A model generated the notes under the pieces. The model saw only the letters and a list, made by a program, of their open reading frames with translations, was not told the DNA's origin and did no database searches. A program made the position numbers and the translations under genes. 5,584 nt of DNA from an uncultured Collinsella sp. (lineage in GTDB: Bacteria; Actinomycetota; Coriobacteriia; Coriobacteriales; Coriobacteriaceae): the NCBI GenBank assembly GCA_902488525.1, contig CABTWP010000080.1, positions 1 to 5,584 on the forward strand. Direction: 5' to 3'. Below are positions 1 to 4,965 of this stretch, piece by piece (the first letter of the stretch is position 1; the number at the start of each line of letters is the position of its first letter).

Positions 1-20
1 AGGCACCTTTGTGGTGGTTT
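1..20 (-). repeat. Half of an inverted-repeat element, cut by the contig edge
   Basis: These 20 bases (AGGCACCTTTGTGGTGGTTT) are the exact reverse complement of 388-407 on the other side of the MGMT-family gene. Agreement stops at base 21, which does not match base 387. The copy is truncated by the window start, so its loop and other arm cannot be seen. A contig that begins inside a repeat suggests the assembler broke at a multicopy sequence; this is inference. The perfect match is seen directly. Confidence 0.85.
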
Positions 21-49
21 ATGCTTTTCCGGATGGAAGGGAGCGAGCA

Positions 50-370
50 ATGGCGTCTGAGGGCTTTTTTGAGCGGGTGTACGAGGTGGTCGAGCAGATT
101 CCCGAGGGGATGGTCGCCACGTATGGCCAGGTGGCGCTGCTCGCCGGTCGTCCGCGGAGCGCGCGCTATGTGGGCTATGCGCTGCATAGCAACCCACGCC
201 CTGGCGAAATTCCCTGTCATCGCGTGGTGTTTGCCGACGGTCGTATCTGCGAGGGCTTTGCCTTTGGCGGCCCCGATGCTCAGCGTGAGCTCTTAATGGG
301 GGAGGGCGTGACGTTTACCAATCCCATGCACGTCGATCTGGGCGCCTGTCGCTGGCCTGCCGGACTCTAA
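50..370 (+). CDS. MGMT-family (O6-alkylguanine-DNA alkyltransferase-like) protein, short single-domain form
   Basis: This is a 106-residue protein covering only the C-terminal DNA-binding and active-site domain of the MGMT/Ogt family. That family removes alkyl groups from O6 of guanine by transferring them to a cysteine. The active-site motif IPCHRVV lies at about residues 54-60, with Cys56 as the expected acceptor and His57-Arg58 beside it. The segment SARYVGYAL (38-46) fits the helix-turn-helix recognition helix with its base-flipping arginine (Arg39), and NPRPGEIP fits the loop before the motif. Alkyltransferase-like (ATL) proteins share this short length but usually carry Trp in place of the Cys, so this one may be catalytic. 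The ATG at 50 is preferred because GGAAGGGAG sits just upstream. An in-frame GTG at 11 would start inside the flanking repeat and lacks a ribosome site. No promoter is visible because the window begins here. Family assignment is firm; repair activity is inferred. Confidence 0.92.
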   Translation: MASEGFFERVYEVVEQIPEGMVATYGQVALLAGRPRSARYVGYALHSNPRPGEIPCHRVVFADGRICEGFAFGGPDAQRELLMGEGVTFTNPMHVDLGACRWPAGL

Positions 371-387
371 TAGTTCTGCCGTGGTCA

Positions 388-423
388 AAACCACCACAAA
401 GGTGCCTGTACCCATCGTGGTGG
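388..423 (+). repeat. Inverted-repeat hairpin element with CCTGTaCCC loop core
   Basis: Positions 388-407 are the exact inverse of 1-20. The element also folds on itself: CCACCAC (391-397) pairs with GTGGTGG (417-423), giving a 7-bp stem around a 19-nt loop containing GGTGCCTGTACCC. It begins 17 bases after the stop of the MGMT-family gene. There is no T-run after the stem, so it is a poor intrinsic terminator. The loop core resembles that of the next element at 455-493, although the stems are unrelated. Membership in one repeat family is inferred. Confidence 0.7.
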
Positions 424-454
424 AACGCCGTTATCGCTGACATTTCCCCAGATA

Positions 455-493
455 AAACCTACCAAAATAAACCTGTCCCTTTTTGGTAGGTTT
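455..493 (+). repeat. Inverted-repeat hairpin element with CCTGTCCC loop core
   Basis: AAACCTACCAAAA (455-467) is perfectly complementary to TTTTGGTAGGTTT (481-493), a 13-bp stem around the 13-nt loop TAAACCTGTCCCT. The stem is A/T-rich at its top and is not followed by a T-run, so it does not look like a standard terminator. The loop core CCTGTCCC is close to those of the elements at 388-423 and 4701-4735 (the latter read on the minus strand), while the stem sequence differs. This points to a dispersed family of small palindromic repeats; no transposase is present in the window. Confidence 0.75.
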
Positions 494-754
494 ACCGGGG
501 CTAACTTATGGAGAAGGTGTGGCGGCGTACGTTGCCGTTAGAAAGTAAACCACGGTGAACTATATTGTATTCAGCAACGGAGCAGGCAATAGGCGATGAA
601 AAAGCCTGCCCTGTTGAGTTTGATTCGCATTCCTCCCCTCTGTGCGATTCAACGGTGTACTTCGGGAACGGGCCCGCCGGCAACTGACTGCCGGCGGGCC
701 CGTTCCTGTTTATCGGGGGAGTGCAATGGGCGGAGCCGAAGCAGTCCGGCTCCG
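494..754. other. Intergenic region with several predicted stems, no supported gene
   Basis: No reading frame here has convincing coding character. On the plus strand the visible stems are: GCAGGC/GCCTGC (582-587/604-609); a 10-bp arm with one mismatch (620-629/643-652) around a pyrimidine-rich loop TTCCTCCCCTCTG; the very strong hairpin listed separately at 665-706; and CGGAGCC/GGCTCCG (731-737/748-754). A TATATT at 561-566 could be a -10 box, but only a weak TTAGAA lies 17 bases upstream. The series of stems ending in a GC-rich hairpin could be a small RNA on the plus strand or simply convergent-gene spacer. I cannot assign it to a known RNA family. Confidence 0.4.
665..711 (+). terminator. 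Strong GC-rich hairpin, possible plus-strand terminator
   Basis: GGAACGGGCCCGCCGGC (665-681) pairs perfectly over 17 bp with 690-706 around the 8-nt loop AACTGACT. On the plus strand it is followed by TGTTTAT, a weak T-rich tail; on the minus strand no T-run follows. If it terminates anything, it would be a plus-strand transcript from the upstream non-coding stretch or read-through from the MGMT-family gene. The stem is seen directly; the terminator role is inferred. Confidence 0.5.
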
Positions 755-781
755 AAAAAGGCGGACGTCGTAGCGCCCGCC
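755..781 (-). terminator. Intrinsic terminator of trpS
   Basis: Read on the minus strand, GGCGGGCG (781-774) pairs with CGTCCGCC (767-760), an 8-bp stem with one G-U pair and a 6-nt loop, followed at once by TTTTT (759-755). It lies 35 bases past the trpS stop codon and in the right orientation, so it is the natural end of that transcript. Confidence 0.8.
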
Positions 782-816
782 CTAAAGCAATCGAAAGCTC
801 AAGCCAGCAAATCGGT

Positions 817-1866
817 CTAGTACACCATGCCCATGGCGTCCTGAACCTCTGCCAGGGTCTGATCGGCGATCTCGTTGGCGCGACGGTTGCCCTCGTGCAG
901 GACGTCCTTCACATAGTCCAGATCGTTCTCGTAGCGCTGGCGACGCTCGCGGATCGGTGCGAAGTACTCGTTGACGGCCTCGGTCACGTACTTCTTGAGC
1001 TGGCCGGAGCCGCCCATGCCAATCTCCTCGGCAATCTCGACCTCGGAACGGCCGGTGCAGATGGCGGCCGTCGAAAGCAGGCCGGACACGCCGGGGCGGT
1101 TCTCGGGATCGAACGTGATCATGCGCTCGGAGTCGGTCTGGCTCTTCTTGATGCGCTTGGCCGTCTCCTCGGCGGTCATCGAGATGTTGATGGCGTTGCC
1201 GTAGCTCTTGCTCATCTTGCGACCGTCCAGGCCGGGCAGCAGCGGGGTTTCGGACAGCAGCGCGTCGACCTCGGGGAACACCTTGCCGTAGCGGTTGTTA
1301 AAGCGGCGGGCGATGGTGCGGGTGAGCTCGATGTGCGGCAGCTGGTCGCGGCCGACGGGCACCACATTGCCCTTGCAGAACAGGATGTCGCAGGCCTGGT
1401 GCACCGGGTAGGTGAGCAGAAGGCCGGTGAGCTCGTGCCCCGAGGCCTCCATCTCGGCCTTGACCGTGGGGTTGCGCGCCAGCTCGGCCTCGGACACCAG
1501 CGACAGGAACGGCAGCATGAGCTGGTTGGCGGCGGGCACGGCGGAGTGCGCGTAGATCATGGTCTTGTCGGGGTCGATGCCGCAGGCAAGGTAGTCCATG
1601 ACCATGTTGTACACGTTGTCCTGGATGTGCTCGGTGGTGTCGCGGTCGGTGATGACCTGGTAGTCGGCGATGAGTACGTTGGTCCTGGCGCCCATGTTCT
1701 GCAGCTCCACGCGGCCCTTGAGGGTGCCAAAGTAGTGACCCAGGTGCAGACGGCCGGTGGGGCGGTCGCCGGTAAGCATGGTGAACTTCTCGGGCGTCTT
1801 GGCCAGGCCCTCGCGAATGGCGTTGCTCTTTTGCAGCGCGACTTCGTAGCTGTTCTCGTTTGGCAT
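817..1866 (-). CDS. trpS: Tryptophan--tRNA ligase (TrpRS)
   Basis: This 349-residue class I aminoacyl-tRNA synthetase activates L-tryptophan with ATP and charges tRNA-Trp in the cytoplasm. The N-terminal Rossmann domain begins at TGDRPTGRLHLGHY, with the HIGH-type signature HLGH at residues 41-44. The tryptophan pocket segment YPVHQACDIL is at about 153-162, followed by the conserved VGRDQLPHIELTR (171-183). The KMSKS ATP loop is at 217-221 (GRKMSKSYGNAI). The C-terminal part is the helical anticodon-binding domain. The length matches bacterial TrpRS of the 330-350 residue type. The ATG at 1866-1864 is chosen because AGGAG lies 6 bases upstream. A longer in-frame opening to 2010 has no ribosome site and non-conserved sequence. 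No T-box leader was found in the 159 bases upstream. A TATCAT (1903-1898) might be a -10, but it has no convincing -35, so co-transcription with the upstream transferase gene is also possible. Confidence 0.97.
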   Translation of the reverse strand: MPNENSYEVALQKSNAIREGLAKTPEKFTMLTGDRPTGRLHLGHYFGTLKGRVELQNMGARTNVLIADYQVITDRDTTEHIQDNVYNMVMDYLACGIDPDKTMIYAHSAVPAANQLMLPFLSLVSEAELARNPTVKAEMEASGHELTGLLLTYPVHQACDILFCKGNVVPVGRDQLPHIELTRTIARRFNNRYGKVFPEVDALLSETPLLPGLDGRKMSKSYGNAINISMTAEETAKRIKKSQTDSERMITFDPENRPGVSGLLSTAAICTGRSEVEIAEEIGMGGSGQLKKYVTEAVNEYFAPIRERRQRYENDLDYVKDVLHEGNRRANEIADQTLAEVQDAMGMVY

Positions 1867-2025
1867 GATTGCTCCTAACGTTCGTTCGCAGGTTTTGATG
1901 ATAGCGTGTTTATTGAGAGGGGTGGGCGTGAGTGGGTGAGGGACTGCCAGGGGCCGGTTTTCAAGTCCGCCGCGGCGTTTGCGCGAACGGCTACCAACGC
2001 CTTGGCACATCCTCGGCAGCTTGCC

Positions 2026-3225
2026 CTAGAGCTTGTGGTGGCGCTCTTCTTTGCGCTCCTCGGCTGCCTGCTCTTCCTGCTTAAAAGCGGGGTCGTCGGG
2101 GGTGACCAGCTCGTCCTCGTGCGTGCGCTTGTTGTAATGGTGGCGCAGCACGGGTTCAAACAGGTGCAGGTGCTTGGCGAAGGCAGCCGAGCCAATGGCG
2201 AGCACGGTAAAGATGAGCACACGCATGGGCACCTCGACCTGGTTAATCGCGGCGGCGCCGGCCGAAAGCATGATGCACCAGGCATAGATGAGCAGCACGG
2301 CCTGTTTTTGGTTGTAGCCTTCTTGGATCAGGCGGTGGTGGATGTGGCCCTTGTCGGCCTGCCCGATGCTAATGTGGGCGCGCTTGCGGCGCACAATGGC
2401 GCTAAACGTGTCGATGATGGGCACGCCGGCAACGATGAGCGGGATGATAAGCGAGGTGAGTGCGGCGGTGCGGCTCACGTTGAGCAGCGAGATGGAGCCC
2501 AGCGCAAAGCCCAGAAGCAGCGACCCCGAGTCGCCCAAGAAGATGCTTGCGGGGTTGAAGTTGTAGCGCAAAAAGGCCAGACAGGCGCCAAAGAGCGCAA
2601 TGGAGAGCGCGGCGGCGTCGATGCGGCCCGAGAGAACAGCCATCGAAAACATGGTGAACGATGCGATGCCGCAGATGCCCGTGGCCAAGCCGTCGAGGCC
2701 GTCGATGAGGTTAATGATGTTGGTGAATGCCACCAGATAGATCACGGTGATGGGGTAGGCGAGCCATCCGAGCATGATCTCGCCGGGGGCAAACGGGTTG
2801 ACGATGACGCCGATTTTTAGGCCGCCGATACAGGCGATAAGCGCGGCGAGGACTTGTCCGGCCAGCTTTTGCTTGGGCGTGAGCTGGAAGACGTCGTCGA
2901 TAGCGCCGGTCGCAAAGATGACGGTAAAGGAGAGCGCCAGCATGGGATAGCTAATGTGAAGGCGCGGGTGCGGCACCAGGACGGGTGGCCAGCCTAGGTA
3001 CCAGGTGCCTAGGATTTGCACAGTGCAGGCGACGACCAGGCCCAAAAACACCGCCGTTCCGCCCAAACGCGGGATGGGCTTGGTGTTGATGCGGCGCTTA
3101 GAAGGATAGTCGACGGCATCGAGCTTAATTGCCAAGCGCTTGACCAGGGGCACCGCGAGGAAGGTCGTGATAAAGGCCGCCGCTGCCACGCATAGGTACG
3201 GTATGTAGCTCGGGGATGAAGCCAT
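2026..3225 (-). CDS. Polyprenyl-phosphate GlcNAc-1-phosphate transferase (TagO/WecA family of MraY-like enzymes)
   Basis: This 399-residue polytopic membrane protein moves a sugar-1-phosphate, by family usually GlcNAc-1-phosphate from UDP-GlcNAc, to undecaprenyl or decaprenyl phosphate. That is the first step of teichoic acid, polysaccharide or arabinogalactan assembly. Family motifs in order: VDYPSKRRINTKPIPRLGG (38-56) in the first cytoplasmic loop; the Mg-binding Asp pair in GAIDDVFQLTPKQKL (107-121); NIINLIDGLDGLA (169-181) with catalytic-site Asp residues; FLGDSGS (229-235); and GHIHHRL (293-299). The HIHH motif places it with TagO/WecA rather than true MraY. Hydrophobic segments run from about residue 6 to 350. 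The last 45 residues are a charged cytoplasmic tail rich in Glu, Lys, Arg and His, with no enzyme motif. The start is the weak point: the ATG at 3225 fits the family N-terminus but has no Shine-Dalgarno, and two in-frame upstream ATGs (3297, 3351) give non-homologous extensions. The actual polymer made is unknown. Confidence 0.93.
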   Translation of the reverse strand: MASSPSYIPYLCVAAAAFITTFLAVPLVKRLAIKLDAVDYPSKRRINTKPIPRLGGTAVFLGLVVACTVQILGTWYLGWPPVLVPHPRLHISYPMLALSFTVIFATGAIDDVFQLTPKQKLAGQVLAALIACIGGLKIGVIVNPFAPGEIMLGWLAYPITVIYLVAFTNIINLIDGLDGLATGICGIASFTMFSMAVLSGRIDAAALSIALFGACLAFLRYNFNPASIFLGDSGSLLLGFALGSISLLNVSRTAALTSLIIPLIVAGVPIIDTFSAIVRRKRAHISIGQADKGHIHHRLIQEGYNQKQAVLLIYAWCIMLSAGAAAINQVEVPMRVLIFTVLAIGSAAFAKHLHLFEPVLRHHYNKRTHEDELVTPDDPAFKQEEQAAEERKEERHHKL

Positions 3226-3455
3226 GAATCTAAAAACCGCCAAGCGTCGAAGGGAAAGGTCAAAGGTTGCTACGCGGAAATGGCATAGCTGTCCCATGAT
3301 ACTCGACCGAGGGGGGTGCGGAGGTTTGCACCGTGCGATTATCACGCGCATACCAGATATTGGAATGTTGTCGATGGCTTGTCGGGATGCCGGCGGGGAT
3401 CCATATGGACTGCAATGGTGATTTTCGGCAAAAGAAAACCACCCCCCACGTTACG

Positions 3456-3483
3456 AAAATGAACCCACCTAAAACAGGTGGGT
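3456..3483 (-). terminator. Terminator-like hairpin on the minus strand
   Basis: ACCCACCT (3463-3470) and AGGTGGGT (3476-3483) form a perfect 8-bp stem with a 5-nt loop. Read on the minus strand the stem is followed by TCATTTTCG, a T-rich tail; on the plus strand it is followed by GCCCTCATC, which is not T-rich. It therefore fits termination of a minus-strand transcript that begins upstream near 3613. It lies about 230 bases before the transferase start, so it could end a separate small RNA or act as an attenuator. Confidence 0.55.
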
Positions 3484-3613
3484 GCCCTCATCGACTGTTC
3501 CAGCGTCCTTAACAACGAAGGATACCTGTACTAGGCACGACTGTGTGGGCTCCCTAAATAAACGCGACGGTTCACCCAGTTGCTCCGCGGGGGGCGGAAT
3601 ACCTACATCATAA
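3456..3613 (-). ncRNA. Candidate structured non-coding RNA of about 155 nt, family not recognised
   Basis: There is no coding frame here, but on the minus strand promoter-like hexamers upstream, internal pairing and a terminator-like hairpin line up at small-RNA size. Visible helices (minus-strand sequence): TCCGC/GCGGA around CCCCC (3598-3584); TCCTT/AAGGA around CGTTGTT in the middle; GGGAGCCC (3554-3547) with GGGCACCC (3487-3480), 8 bp with one A-A mismatch; and TGAACC near 3572 with GGTTCA just after the terminator stem. The last two helices use bases of the terminator hairpin, so the folds compete. The size and rod-like fold recall 6S RNA, but I do not recognise its conserved bubble. A cis-acting leader of the downstream transferase gene is the main alternative. 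Confidence 0.35.
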
Positions 3614-3626
3614 AGCGGCACTTTAT
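3610..3626. promoter_or_regulatory. Operator-like dyad over the putative minus-strand -10
   Basis: ATAAAG (3610-3615) and CTTTAT (3621-3626) are perfect inverted half-sites separated by CGGCA. The dyad covers the TAAAGT -10 candidate of the minus-strand RNA, where a bound repressor would block polymerase. Six-base half-sites can occur by chance, so the regulatory role is only a suggestion. Confidence 0.25.
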
Positions 3627-3649
3627 CGATTCCAGTCTTGACATTACAA
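3620..3649 (-). promoter_or_regulatory. Putative promoter of the minus-strand RNA (TTGTAA-18-TAAAGT)
   Basis: On the minus strand TTGTAA (3649-3644) and TAAAGT (3625-3620) are separated by 18 bases, a weak but plausible housekeeping-sigma promoter. Transcription would begin near 3613, giving a product of about 155 nt up to the hairpin at 3463-3483. Confidence 0.3.
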
Positions 3650-3666
3650 AAATCGTGTCGGACGAT
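3638..3666 (+). promoter_or_regulatory. Possible promoter of the radical SAM gene (TTGACA box)
   Basis: A consensus TTGACA (3638-3643) lies about 110 bases before the radical SAM start. Seventeen bases further is GACGAT, a poor -10. The box overlaps the divergent promoter candidate on the other strand, so the two transcripts might compete for polymerase. The -35 is clear; the -10 is not. Confidence 0.3.
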
Positions 3667-3751
3667 TACGGCGCCTTGGGGCTTGAGCCGTCTACCCGGC
3701 CTGGCCCTTTATGTTTGAGCTGCTGAATTGTTGTTTTTGGAGCATGTTTTT

Positions 3752-4690
3752 ATGCCGACGTCGTTGACCGAACTTTTTTTGCCCACCTGCCATTTGTGTC
3801 CGCGCCGTTGCGGTGCGGCGCGCGATGAGGGCGCGCGCGGCGTATGCGGTGCTAACGACACGCTCAGGGTGGCCCGCGCGGCGCTTCATATGTGGGAGGA
3901 GCCGCCTATCTCGGGCGAGGCCGGTTCGGGCACGATCTTCTTTAGCGGCTGCTCGCTTAAATGTATCTACTGCCAGAACCACGAGATCTCGACCGGCAAT
4001 TTTGGCCTTGAGATTTCGTCTGAGCGCCTGGTCGAGATTATGCTGGAACTGCAGGACCAGGGTGCCAACAATATTAACTTGGTGACGGCGACGCACTACG
4101 CGCACCTGCTGCCGGCTGCGATTGCCGCGGCACGGGCGCGCGGGCTGGTTATCCCGATCGTCTACAACACGAGTGGTTACGAGCGCGCGAGTGCCGTGGC
4201 GGCGCTGGGCGACCTGGTCGATGTGTGGCTTACCGACTTTAAATATGCCGATGCCGGGCTTGCGCAGTCGCTTTCTCATATTAAGGACTACCCGCGCGTG
4301 GCCGTGTCGGGTCTGTCCCAGATGGCGCGCGAGATCGATCGCCGCGGGGGAGAGCTGATGGATGAGGACGGGCTCATGAAGCGCGGCATGATTGTGCGCC
4401 ATCTGGTACTGCCGGGACATGCAGACGATTCGTGTCGCGTGCTGGACCTGGTGTGGCAGACGGTGGGCGATGTGCCGATCTCGGTCATGAACCAGTACAC
4501 GCCCAATGCGCTCATGCGCGAGCAGGGCGGCGAGTTGGCGCGCGCCGTGACGCGCGAGGAGTACGAGCAGGTGCTCGACCATGCCGACGACCTGGGCTTT
4601 ACGACAATGTTCTGGCAAGAGGGCGGCGCGGTAGACGAGAGCTTCACTCCCGCCTTCGACACCACCGGCGTCCTCACCAGCGCAAAGTAG
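3752..4690 (+). CDS. PflX-like radical SAM protein (COG1313 type, related to pyruvate formate-lyase activases)
   Basis: This 312-residue protein should use S-adenosylmethionine and a [4Fe-4S] cluster to make a 5'-deoxyadenosyl radical. The radical SAM cysteines are Cys67, Cys71 and Cys74 in FFSGCSLKCIYCQNHEIS. The N-terminus carries a second cysteine set, CHLCPRRC (Cys13, 16, 20) plus VCG (Cys32), a hallmark of the PflX group that may bind a further cluster. Other family segments are WEEPPISGEAGSGT (48-61), NINLVTATHY, IPIVYNTSGYE, VWLTDFKYAD, VRHLVLPGH and NQYTPNA. Length is normal and the gene is intact. The ATG at 3752 is preceded by GGAG 9 bases upstream; an in-frame TTG at 3728 is less likely. 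The family is related to glycyl-radical enzyme activases, but its substrate is not established and no glycyl-radical enzyme gene lies beside it here. Transcription probably ends at or after the hairpin repeat at 4701-4735. Confidence 0.92.
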   Translation: MPTSLTELFLPTCHLCPRRCGAARDEGARGVCGANDTLRVARAALHMWEEPPISGEAGSGTIFFSGCSLKCIYCQNHEISTGNFGLEISSERLVEIMLELQDQGANNINLVTATHYAHLLPAAIAAARARGLVIPIVYNTSGYERASAVAALGDLVDVWLTDFKYADAGLAQSLSHIKDYPRVAVSGLSQMAREIDRRGGELMDEDGLMKRGMIVRHLVLPGHADDSCRVLDLVWQTVGDVPISVMNQYTPNALMREQGGELARAVTREEYEQVLDHADDLGFTTMFWQEGGAVDESFTPAFDTTGVLTSAK

Positions 4691-4700
4691 AGCGCACGCT

Positions 4701-4735
4701 GATGATTTTTCTGGGACGGGGATTAAAAAATCATC
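4701..4735 (-). repeat. Inverted-repeat hairpin element with CCCGTCCC loop core (minus strand)
   Basis: GATGATTTTT (4701-4710) pairs perfectly with AAAAATCATC (4726-4735) around a 15-nt loop. Read on the minus strand the loop is TAATCCCCGTCCCAG, which aligns with the loop TAAACCTGTCCCT of the element at 455-493 even though the stems are unrelated. It starts 10 bases after the radical SAM stop codon and may serve as its transcript end, but the stem is A/T-rich and lacks the usual GC-stem plus T-run layout. Confidence 0.7.
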
Positions 4736-4746
4736 GGGCGAATGGT

Positions 4747-4775
4747 AGTCAAAAAAGCCGCGTCCCAAAAAGACT
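4747..4775 (+). repeat. Possible degenerate copy of the GTCCC hairpin repeat
   Basis: AGTC (4747-4750) and GACT (4772-4775) can pair. The interior reads six A, GCCGCGTCCC, five A, so the GTCCC core is present but the inner arms are both A-runs and cannot pair. It begins only 12 bases after the neighbouring element and reads in the opposite direction. It could be a decayed or recombined copy; a four-base stem alone would be chance. Confidence 0.3.
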
Positions 4776-4787
4776 GGGCATTGGGCG

Positions 4788-4815
4788 TTGACAGTTGGCG
4801 AGCCGTAGGTAAAAT
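4788..4815 (+). promoter_or_regulatory. Promoter of tRNA-Ala (TTGACA-16-TAAAAT)
   Basis: A consensus -35 TTGACA (4788-4793) and a -10 TAAAAT (4810-4815) are separated by 16 bases. Transcription would start near 4822, about 7 bases before the mature tRNA. This is the best sigma-70-type promoter in the window, as expected for a tRNA gene. Confidence 0.8.
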
Positions 4816-4828
4816 ATCGACTTGTCCT

Positions 4829-4901
4829 GGGGACGTAGCTCAGTTGGGAGAGCGCTGCCGTCGCATGGCAGAGGCCGAGGGTTCGACTCCCTTCGTCTCC
4901 A
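4829..4901 (+). tRNA. tRNA-Ala (anticodon CGC)
   Basis: A complete 73-nt cloverleaf can be drawn. The acceptor GGGGACG (4829-4835) pairs with CGTCTCC (4894-4900). The D arm is GCTC/GAGC (4838-4841/4850-4853). The anticodon arm is CTGCC/GGCAG (4855-4859/4867-4871) with loop GTCGCAT, giving anticodon CGC at 4862-4864, which reads GCG. The T arm is GAGGG/CCCTT (4877-4881/4889-4893) with loop TTCGACT. The third acceptor pair is G3-U70, the main identity element for alanyl-tRNA synthetase, and the discriminator is A. The genome reads CCC rather than CCA after it, so the 3' CCA must be added by nucleotidyltransferase. Loop position 32 is G, which is somewhat unusual. Confidence 0.96.
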
Positions 4902-4917
4902 CCCTTGGATTTGATAA

Positions 4918-4947
4918 GCCGCTGACATTGTGTCGGCGGCTTTTTTT
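4918..4947 (+). terminator. Intrinsic terminator after tRNA-Ala
   Basis: GCCGCTGACA (4918-4927) pairs with TGTCGGCGGC (4931-4940) over 10 bp with one G-U pair and a 3-nt loop, followed by seven T (4941-4947). It is a textbook intrinsic terminator 16 bases past the tRNA. The next gene starts only 18 bases further on, so it either has read-through transcription or a promoter I cannot see. Confidence 0.93.
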
Positions 4948-4965
4948 AAAAGAAAGGGCTTTACC

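Noticed and set aside
721..1878. 385-codon plus-strand frame opposite trpS
   Set aside because: It is a high-GC antisense shadow of trpS, low-complexity in Val, Gly, His and Leu, with no ribosome site or family motif.
1930..2025. tRNA-like stretch on the minus strand with a CTTGAAA loop
   Set aside because: The flanking bases give only a 3-bp anticodon stem, and no acceptor, D or T arm can be formed, so it is not a tRNA.
1867..2025. T-box leader for trpS
   Set aside because: The conserved GGTGG-N-ACC-type antiterminator sequence and a leader terminator are absent.
1906..2820. 304-codon plus-strand frame opposite the transferase gene
   Set aside because: Antisense shadow. The opposite strand carries all the conserved TagO/WecA motifs.
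3456..3613. tracrRNA or 6S RNA
   Set aside because: No Cas9 gene or CRISPR repeats are present to pair with it, and the conserved 6S bubble could not be identified. It is left as an unassigned candidate RNA.
3692..4768. 358-codon minus-strand frame opposite the radical SAM gene
   Set aside because: Antisense shadow, rich in His and Arg and without recognisable motifs. The plus strand encodes a complete conserved enzyme.
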